A stretch of DNA of 11,533 nt, from NCBI GenBank assembly GCA_030151635.1, contig JASLDF010000081.1:1-11533 (forward strand), written 5' to 3'. Shown piece by piece: positions 1-5,385 of this stretch. The notes beneath the pieces were generated by a model. The model was not told where the DNA came from. It made no database searches and saw only the letters and a list, made by a program, of their open reading frames with translations. Position 1 is the stretch's first letter, and every line of letters starts with the position of its first letter. The DNA comes from Bacteroides sp. Lineage in GTDB: Bacteria; Bacteroidota; Bacteroidia; Bacteroidales; Bacteroidaceae. The position numbers and the translations under genes were made by a program.

Positions 1-33
1 TAATTTTAAAACTAATATCGCTGTTCTATTAAA

Positions 34-41
34 TAGTTTTG
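34..41 (+). promoter_or_regulatory. Putative -7 promoter box for mazG
   Basis: TAGTTTTG matches exactly the TAnnTTTG element recognised by the primary sigma factor of Bacteroidota. It lies 41 bases before the mazG start, which is a plausible leader length. No TTTG element is visible at the usual upstream spacing of about 20 bases, so the call rests on one short motif in AT-rich DNA. Confidence 0.45.
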
Positions 42-82
42 TACCTATTATAAAGGTTAAGACTCATTAAATCAATAATTAT

Positions 83-868
83 ATGCATACTAGAGAAGAG
101 AAAATAGAGGCTTTTGGACGTTTCTTAGACATTTTAGATGAGCTTAGGGAAAAGTGCCCATGGGATAAAAAACAAACCAACGAAAGCCTAAGATCCAATA
201 CTATAGAAGAAACCTACGAGCTTTGTGACGCACTTATTAAGAATAATCAGGAAGAGATTTGCAAAGAACTTGGAGATGTACTTCTACACATAGGCTTCTA
301 CGCTAAAATAGGTTCGGAAAACAACGAATTTGATATCAAAGATGTTTGTGACAAACTTTGCGATAAGCTAATATTCAGACACCCTCATATTTTTGGTGAT
401 AAGAAAGTAGATAGTGTTGATGACGTTTTAACAAACTGGGAAGAGCTTAAATTAAAAGAAAAGGGAGGTAACAAGCGTGTACTCAGTGGAGTTCCTGATG
501 CTTTACCAGCTCTAATTAAAGCATACAGAATACAAGACAAAGCCCGAAACATAGGTTTTGATTGGGAAGAAAAAGAACAAGTTTGGGATAAAGTAAAGGA
601 AGAGTTTTCGGAGCTTCAGGAGGAAATAAGAACCATGCACAAGGATGAAATGGAGCAAGAATTTGGAGATCTATTTTTTAGCATCATCAACGCTGCAAGA
701 AAATATGATATTAACCCCGAAAATGCCTTAGAAAGAACAAATCAAAAATTCATTAGAAGATTTAATTACTTAGAAGATCATACGCTTAAAGAAGGAATAC
801 AACTTAAGAACATGACTTTGGAAGAAATGGATAAAATATGGGATGAAGCAAAAGAAAAAGGACTCTAA
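83..868 (+). CDS. mazG: Nucleoside triphosphate pyrophosphohydrolase MazG
   Basis: MazG hydrolyses (d)NTPs to the monophosphate and pyrophosphate in the cytoplasm; in other bacteria it cleans nucleotide pools and can lower ppGpp-linked stress signalling. The 261-residue product has the full two-domain layout and is close to the usual family length. The N-terminal domain carries CPWD at residues 25-28, an EExxE metal site at 42-46 and an ExxD at 62-65, followed by the conserved RHPHIFGD near 99-106. The C-terminal domain, which is the catalytic one in E. coli MazG, carries EExxE at 173-177 and ExxD at 193-196, so both metal sites look intact. The start is the first ATG after the promoter box; the protein begins directly with the helix that precedes CPWD. 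It stands alone on the plus strand and converges on the leftward sigma-factor cluster. No mazF-type toxin or antitoxin partner is visible. Confidence 0.96.
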   Translation: MHTREEKIEAFGRFLDILDELREKCPWDKKQTNESLRSNTIEETYELCDALIKNNQEEICKELGDVLLHIGFYAKIGSENNEFDIKDVCDKLCDKLIFRHPHIFGDKKVDSVDDVLTNWEELKLKEKGGNKRVLSGVPDALPALIKAYRIQDKARNIGFDWEEKEQVWDKVKEEFSELQEEIRTMHKDEMEQEFGDLFFSIINAARKYDINPENALERTNQKFIRRFNYLEDHTLKEGIQLKNMTLEEMDKIWDEAKEKGL

Positions 869-881
869 CGAGTCCTTTTTT
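855..881. terminator. Bidirectional intrinsic terminator between mazG and the leftward cluster
   Basis: A perfect 11-bp stem, AAAAAGGACTC at 855-865 with GAGTCCTTTTT at 870-880, encloses the four-base loop TAAC. A T-run follows on the plus strand, and the A-run on the other side gives a T-run to leftward transcripts. The mazG stop codon TAA (866-868) forms most of the loop. The leftward gene ends at 887, so one hairpin can serve both convergent units. Confidence 0.88.
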
Positions 882-886
882 ACTTT

Positions 887-1360
887 TTATTTGTTGGAAG
901 ATTTACGTTCCATATTTCTACTGCGATGATGCATTCCTCGAATTATCTGACGTTGAAAACGAGACTCTGCACGCATTACTTGATAAATCTTACTCTTCGG
1001 TAAAATCTCTGCAAATCTATAATAATACTCTAAATCCAAATCGGCATTGCTCTTACGCAACTGATATACTCGAATTAACAATTCATTATACTCTTTTTCC
1101 GTAGGTTCAAGTTTTGCTTGGCGCATCACATTACCTATCTCTTCGGTGTTAGTACGTTTTTTATCTTGCAATTCTGCGTATACTTTAAAGAAAGCCTCAG
1201 CCTCTTTATCCGATAGTTTCGCTTCTGCAATTATAAAATCTCTTTGTTCTTTTATGAACTCTTCTTTTGTTTTTTTCTGTTGATGATATCCACAATCTGC
1301 TTTTGCAACGCCAACTGAAAAAAGCAAAACACAAATACTGGTAATAATTCTATTCATCAT
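887..1360 (-). CDS. Small secreted helical protein, putative sensor of an ECF sigma system
   Basis: About 157 residues, with a clear signal peptide (MMNRIITSICVLLFSVGVAKA, then D-C-G) predicting export to the periplasm. The mature part is charged and helical. Its segment around EAKLSDKEAEAFFKVYAEL resembles the 'LTxxEAxxFWPIYNE' pattern of Bacteroidota proteins annotated as sensors of ECF-type sigma factors, which loosely recall the LTxxQ motif of Spy/CpxP periplasmic stress proteins. The C-terminus is strongly basic (RGMHHRSRNMERKSSNK). The ATG at 1360 is chosen, with an adjacent ATG at 1357 equally possible. An in-frame GTG at 1378 would add six residues and lengthen the overlap. The start overlaps the end of the upstream putative anti-sigma gene, suggesting translational coupling. 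Inference: it senses or buffers an envelope signal for that sigma pathway. The molecular function is not known. Confidence 0.8.
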   Translation of the reverse strand: MMNRIITSICVLLFSVGVAKADCGYHQQKKTKEEFIKEQRDFIIAEAKLSDKEAEAFFKVYAELQDKKRTNTEEIGNVMRQAKLEPTEKEYNELLIRVYQLRKSNADLDLEYYYRFAEILPKSKIYQVMRAESRFQRQIIRGMHHRSRNMERKSSNK

Positions 1361-1730
1361 AACCTTCAATATTTTCACTTAAATAAACATACATAGAATA
1401 ATCATCGAACATAGCACCTTCAATTGTTTCTTGAATAAACATATCCGATGCAGATTCAATATCCACAACTTCTGCAACCACAACATCTTCTTGAGTAGCA
1501 AAAGTAGGTAAAGCAATTTTAATGATTAATGCTGCACCTACAAACATAGCTGCAAGATAAGAAATCGGTTTTAATTTCATCCAGCGCGTAACCTCCTCGA
1601 CCTCATTATTGGTTATATCCTTTTTCGGTAAAGAATTCATTACACGACTATTTACTGTATCGAAATAAGATTCTGGAGTTTTAAACCCCTCATTTTTCTT
1701 GAAAGAATCTAGTTTATGTCTTGTATCCAT
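1350..1730 (-). CDS. Single-pass membrane protein, putative anti-sigma factor
   Basis: The product has 126 residues from the ATG at 1730. The N-terminal cytoplasmic part carries GFKTPESYFDTVNSRVMNSLP (residues 15-35), like the 'FxxPExYFexlxxrVmxxLP' stretch found in small membrane proteins encoded after ECF sigma genes in Bacteroidales. A single hydrophobic helix lies at about residues 53-75. The roughly 50-residue periplasmic tail is acidic and ends in a DDYSMYVYLSEN segment. Topology, size and position directly after an ECF sigma gene support an anti-sigma role. No zinc-binding ZAS motif (HxxxCxxC) is present, so it is not a classical zinc anti-sigma factor. A GTG at 1769 could extend the frame, but the added residues do not fit the family start. 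It follows the sigma gene by 48 bases and overlaps the next gene. Confidence 0.78.
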   Translation of the reverse strand: MDTRHKLDSFKKNEGFKTPESYFDTVNSRVMNSLPKKDITNNEVEEVTRWMKLKPISYLAAMFVGAALIIKIALPTFATQEDVVVAEVVDIESASDMFIQETIEGAMFDDYSMYVYLSENIEGYDE

Positions 1731-1778
1731 AACTCTAATATAAATCTTACTTATTAGATGTATAAACACCCAAAAGGT

Positions 1779-2330
1779 TTAATCATTTTCTTTAAAATAT
1801 TGCTCTATTTTAGTAACTGCATGATGATATGTAGCTTTCAAAGAACCTACTGTTAAATCTAGCACCTGCGAAATTTCTTTATATTTCATATCATCGTAAT
1901 ATTTCAATAAGAAAACCATACGCTGACGCTCGGGCAAAGTCAATATTGCTTTTTGCAATTTTAAAACAGCTTCATCACCATCAAAATAAGAGTCACTAGT
2001 TAATAAGTTATCAACACCTGACTCTGAATTATCTAATTCAATATCAAACTTTGATTTATTTTTCCGAATATGTCCTAAACTCTCATTTGTTGCAATCTTA
2101 TATAGCCAAGTGGAAATTTTTGAATCTCCTCTGAAAGAGTCCAAGTTTTGCCAAGCTTTAATAAAAGTCTCTTGAAGTATATCATCGGCATCTTCATGCA
2201 CCAATACTATTCGACGAATATGCCAATATAAAGTTTCACTGTACTTAGATACTAGAGCTTGAAACCCCTGTTCTCGGGTATCCTCGGTAATGAGCAAGGA
2301 CAAGAGAATATCTTCTGAATACAACTCCAT
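1779..2330 (-). CDS. RNA polymerase ECF-type sigma-70 factor
   Basis: The 183-residue protein has the two-domain architecture of group 4 (ECF) sigma factors. Region 2 spans about residues 22-92; DADDILQETFIKAWQNLDSF (47-66) and the following STWLYKIATNESL cover the core-binding and -10-reading parts. A variable acidic linker lies near 94-120. Region 4 spans about 123-176, with LPERQRMVFLLKYYDDMKYKEI and a helix-turn-helix at EISQVLDLTVGSLKATYHHA. Region 1 and region 3 are absent, as expected. It should direct RNA polymerase to a small regulon that cannot be deduced here. It lies 48 bases after rnz and 48 bases before the putative anti-sigma gene on the same strand. No exact TAnnTTTG box precedes it (TATCTTTA is closest), so it may be cotranscribed with rnz or read from its own ECF-type promoter. 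Confidence 0.95.
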   Translation of the reverse strand: MELYSEDILLSLLITEDTREQGFQALVSKYSETLYWHIRRIVLVHEDADDILQETFIKAWQNLDSFRGDSKISTWLYKIATNESLGHIRKNKSKFDIELDNSESGVDNLLTSDSYFDGDEAVLKLQKAILTLPERQRMVFLLKYYDDMKYKEISQVLDLTVGSLKATYHHAVTKIEQYFKEND

Positions 2331-2378
2331 TGATCTATAAATTTACATTAATAAAATTTTATTTATTCCTAAAGATAA

Positions 2379-3296
2379 TTATTCCACAGAATATGTTACC
2401 ATTTCCTGAGCACATATTACTGGTTTGAAAACAGTCAATGCCTCATCAAGTAGTCGCTGATGGTTAGTATATCTAGCAGAAAAATGCCCAATAAGCATTT
2501 TCTTAACACCAGCAGCCTTTGCTATTGTAGCTGCCTGCTTTGCTGTAGAATGATTAGTTTGAGATGCTCTCCCCTCTTCACTTGTAGCAAAAGTAGCCTC
2601 GTGAAACAGAAGATTAGTGCCTTGAATAATATCAATAACAGGTTCATAATAGGCCGTATCCGAGCAGTAAGCATAGCTCCTCGGTTGCTGTTCTGGAAGT
2701 GTCAATTTATCATTTGCAATCACTTCTCCATCTTCAGTTACAAAGTCATCACCAGCTTTTATCCTTCCCATCCATGAAATAGGTACATTATAATAGTCAA
2801 TCTGATCTTTACGAATATTCTTCAACTTAGGTTTCTCTTGAAATAGAAATCCTGCACAAGGGATTCTATGCTTCAATGGTATTGTAGAAATAATTAAAGA
2901 ACGATCTTCATATATTATTTGATTCAACTTCGTATCGTGCTCATGAAAGAATATTTTGTAAGGCAATGGATTACAGAAAAAGCTAAGAGCTGGCTTCATT
3001 AATTTTTCCAATCCAATTGGACAATGAATATGCATATCTGCAGTACGCCCCAACATTCCAAAAGTCGAAATTAAACCCAATAACCCAAAACAATGATCGC
3101 CATGTAAATGCGATATAAATATTCTTTTTAGTTTAGCAAAGCTCAACTTTGCTTTTCTAAACTGCAATTGTGTTCCTTCACCACAATCAATCATAAATAG
3201 CTTCTCTCTAAAATTAACTATCTGAGAAGTCTGATTTAAAACTGTAGTAGGTAAAGCCGAACCACACCCTAATATAGTGACATCAAATTTATCCAT
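2379..3296 (-). CDS. rnz: Ribonuclease Z (tRNA 3' endonuclease)
   Basis: RNase Z cuts the 3' trailer from tRNA precursors, as a cytoplasmic zinc-dependent beta-lactamase-fold enzyme. The 305-residue product is the short bacterial form at its usual length. It has the N-terminal GCGSALPT loop (10-17), the metal motif HLHGDH at 63-68, and the further ligands H143 (PLKHRIPCAGF), D213 (CSDTAYYEP) and H271 (IGHFSARY). HEATF at 232-236 and NHST at 249-251 are also family signatures. The segment around residues 155-185 corresponds to the flexible arm (exosite) that holds the tRNA elbow. All catalytic positions appear intact. It is preceded by the rpsA terminator and followed closely by the ECF sigma gene, so it may be the first gene of that leftward cluster. 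Confidence 0.96.
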   Translation of the reverse strand: MDKFDVTILGCGSALPTTVLNQTSQIVNFREKLFMIDCGEGTQLQFRKAKLSFAKLKRIFISHLHGDHCFGLLGLISTFGMLGRTADMHIHCPIGLEKLMKPALSFFCNPLPYKIFFHEHDTKLNQIIYEDRSLIISTIPLKHRIPCAGFLFQEKPKLKNIRKDQIDYYNVPISWMGRIKAGDDFVTEDGEVIANDKLTLPEQQPRSYAYCSDTAYYEPVIDIIQGTNLLFHEATFATSEEGRASQTNHSTAKQAATIAKAAGVKKMLIGHFSARYTNHQRLLDEALTVFKPVICAQEMVTYSVE

Positions 3297-3300
3297 TTTT

Positions 3301-3308
3301 CAAATCTA
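3301..3308 (-). promoter_or_regulatory. Putative -7 promoter box for rnz
   Basis: Read leftward, TAGATTTG matches TAnnTTTG exactly and lies only four bases before the rnz ATG. A partial upstream element, TTTC instead of TTTG, sits 20 bases further upstream (3329-3332). If this box is used, transcription would begin at or next to the start codon, giving an almost leaderless message. It lies just beyond the rpsA terminator, where a new promoter is expected. Confidence 0.4.
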
Positions 3309-3342
3309 TTTATCTAGATAACAATCACGAAAGAAAATAGTT

Positions 3343-3377
3343 AAAAAAAAGGCATTTACATTACTGTAAATGCCTTT
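3343..3377 (-). terminator. Intrinsic terminator of rpsA
   Basis: A perfect 13-bp stem, AAAGGCATTTACA at 3348-3360 paired with TGTAAATGCCTTT at 3365-3377, has a four-base loop. Read leftward it is followed by eight T residues (the A-run at 3343-3350). It begins 27 bases after the rpsA stop codon and separates rpsA from rnz. Confidence 0.92.
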
Positions 3378-3404
3378 CTATTATAATAGAAATATAACTT
3401 TCAA

Positions 3405-5201
3405 TTATTTGTTACCTTCAAGTTTTTCTTTCAATTCAGCAAGTGCGTCAATATCACCTAGTGTAGTTGAAGCAGATTGATTTTGAATGTTCAAAGTTTC
3501 CTTTTTAGGAGCTTTTCTTGCAGGTTTTTTCTCTGATTTAGCTTCAGATGAAGGAGCTGAGTCTTTAGCAACATCTTCGAAGATACGGCTGTGAGAAAGA
3601 ATAATTCTCTTAGCATCTTTATTGAATTCGATTACTTTGAATTCAAGTTTTTCTTCAAGTTGTACTTGAGATCCGTCTTCTTTAACTAAGTGTTTTGGAG
3701 TAGCAAAACCTTCAACACCATAAGGAAGAGAGATAACAGCACCCTTATCTAACATCTCAATGATAGTTCCTTCGTGTACTGAACCTACAGTAAATACTGT
3801 TTCAAATACATCCCAAGGATTTTCTTCAAGTTGTTTGTGACCTAAGCTTAGACGACGATTTTCTTTGTCTATTTCTAGAACAACGATATCAAGATCAGCA
3901 CCTAGTTGAGTAAACTCTGATGGGTGTTTGATTTTCTTAGTCCAAGAAAGATCAGAGATGTGTACAAGACCATCAACACCTTCTTCGATTTCTACGAAGA
4001 TACCAAAGTTTGTAAAGTTACGAACCTTAGCAGTGTGTTTTGAACCAACTGGGTATTTTTCTTCGATTGATTCCCATGGATCTTGTTTAAGTTGTTTGAT
4101 ACCTAGAGACATTTTACGTTCTTCACGATCCAATGTTAAGATAACAGCTTCAACTTCGTCACCAACTTTCATGAAGTCTTGTGCAGAACGTAAGTGTTGT
4201 GACCAAGACATTTCTGATACGTGGATAAGACCTTCAACACCAGCAGCGATTTCAACGAAAGCACCGTAGTCAGCCATAACCACAACTTTACCTGTAACTT
4301 TATCACCAACTTTAAGGTTTTCATCAAGAGAATCCCATGGGTGAGGAGTAAGTTGTTTAAGACCAAGAGCGATACGTTTTTTCTGATCGTCAAAGTCAAG
4401 GATAACAACATTAAGTTTTTGGTCAAGTTCAACAACTTCTTTAGGATCACTTACACGGCCCCAAGAAAGGTCTGTAATGTGGATAAGACCATCTACGCCA
4501 CCAAGGTCGATAAATACACCGTATGATGTGATGTTCTTAACAGTACCTTCAAGTACTTGTCCTTTTTCAAGTTTGCTGATAATTTCTTTTTTCTGTTGTT
4601 CAAGTTCAGCTTCGATAAGAGCTTTGTGAGAAACAACAACGTTTTTGAATTCTTGGTTGATCTTAACAACTTTGAATTCCATAGTTTTACCAACGAATAC
4701 ATCGTAGTCACGGATAGGACGTACGTCAATTTGAGAACCTGGTAAGAATGCTTCAATACCAAATACGTCAACGATCATACCACCCTTAGTACGGCATTTG
4801 ATGTAACCTTTGATTACGTCTTCGTTAGCAAGAGCGTCATTAACACGATCCCAAGCACGTGCAGCACGAGCTTTTTTGTGAGAAAGTACTAGTTGACCTT
4901 TTCTGTCTTCTTGGCTTTCGATATAAACTTCTACTGAATCACCAATAGTAAGTTCTGGGTTGTAACGGAATTCATTTAGAGAAATGATACCGTCAGATTT
5001 ATAACCGATATTAACAACAACTTCACGTTTAGTCATACCGATAACAGTACCGTCAACGACTTCACGTTCGCTAACTTTGTTTAAAGTACTGTCGTAAGCT
5101 TTTTCAAGCTCATTACGGTCAGCTCCTGATACGAACTCACCTGCTTCATACGCGTCCCAATTGAAATCTTCAAGAGGTGCAATGTTTTTTAAGTCTTCCA
5201 T
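3405..5201 (-). CDS. rpsA: 30S ribosomal protein S1
   Basis: S1 binds single-stranded mRNA on the small subunit and helps initiation, which matters particularly in a phylum that seldom uses Shine-Dalgarno pairing. The 598-residue product holds six S1 (OB-fold) domains at about residues 47-111, 127-195, 213-284, 298-371, 385-458 and 471-541. Domains 3-5 carry the canonical GVFIDLGGVDGLIH-type and DLSW motifs, while domains 1, 2 and 6 are more divergent. After domain 6 comes a Lys/Ala/Ser-rich linker (about 546-570) and a short helical C-terminus. The start ATG at 5201 gives an N-terminus (MEDLKNIAPLEDFNW) typical of the Bacteroidales protein. It is a single-gene unit with a strong promoter and a strong terminator, fitting a highly expressed gene. 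The leader of about 57 bases has no Shine-Dalgarno sequence. Confidence 0.97.
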   Translation of the reverse strand: MEDLKNIAPLEDFNWDAYEAGEFVSGADRNELEKAYDSTLNKVSEREVVDGTVIGMTKREVVVNIGYKSDGIISLNEFRYNPELTIGDSVEVYIESQEDRKGQLVLSHKKARAARAWDRVNDALANEDVIKGYIKCRTKGGMIVDVFGIEAFLPGSQIDVRPIRDYDVFVGKTMEFKVVKINQEFKNVVVSHKALIEAELEQQKKEIISKLEKGQVLEGTVKNITSYGVFIDLGGVDGLIHITDLSWGRVSDPKEVVELDQKLNVVILDFDDQKKRIALGLKQLTPHPWDSLDENLKVGDKVTGKVVVMADYGAFVEIAAGVEGLIHVSEMSWSQHLRSAQDFMKVGDEVEAVILTLDREERKMSLGIKQLKQDPWESIEEKYPVGSKHTAKVRNFTNFGIFVEIEEGVDGLVHISDLSWTKKIKHPSEFTQLGADLDIVVLEIDKENRRLSLGHKQLEENPWDVFETVFTVGSVHEGTIIEMLDKGAVISLPYGVEGFATPKHLVKEDGSQVQLEEKLEFKVIEFNKDAKRIILSHSRIFEDVAKDSAPSSEAKSEKKPARKAPKKETLNIQNQSASTTLGDIDALAELKEKLEGNK

Positions 5202-5264
5202 TAATAATAATTGTTTTTAAATCTTTAATTCGATTAGACATTATATTGATCTACAAATCGGGTG

Positions 5265-5296
5265 CAAAATTACAACTAATCAATTAATTGCCCAAA
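5265..5296 (-). promoter_or_regulatory. Bacteroidota housekeeping promoter of rpsA
   Basis: Read leftward, TTTG (5293-5296) is followed after exactly 20 bases by TAATTTTG (5265-5272), with C next. Both elements and the spacing match the TTTG / TAnnTTTG consensus of Bacteroides promoters, making this the best promoter in the window. Initiation is expected near 5258-5260, giving a leader of about 57 bases. The perfect palindrome CAATTAATTG (5281-5290) lies within the spacer. Confidence 0.8.
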
Positions 5297-5385
5297 AATA
5301 TTTGAGAGAATATCTTCGAATAATTCAACTTTAACGTAAAATATGAAATTATTTATGTATTAAAGGTGTGCTATCCGACGATATC

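Noticed and set aside
1..82. Tail of an upstream gene at the left edge
   Set aside because: Stops occur early and no family pattern is visible; the stretch is better read as the mazG upstream region.
1735..1757. CTAATA/TATTAG inverted repeat between the sigma and anti-sigma genes
   Set aside because: Only six AT-dominated pairs with an 11-base loop, too weak to call a terminator or attenuator.
1731..1769. Longer N-terminus for the putative anti-sigma factor from a GTG
   Set aside because: The added 13 residues do not resemble the family, while MDTRHKLDSF from the ATG at 1730 does.
2350..2363. Palindrome AATAAAATTTTATT between rnz and the sigma gene
   Set aside because: Entirely A/T in AT-rich DNA; not distinguishable from chance.
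2460..2777. Plus-strand open frame opposite rnz
   Set aside because: It lies wholly within rnz, which has a complete set of catalytic motifs; the antisense product has no recognisable pattern.
3928..4771. Several open frames on both strands inside rpsA
   Set aside because: They are by-products of the biased codon use and repeated S1 domains of rpsA. Their products are low-complexity and have no independent start signals.
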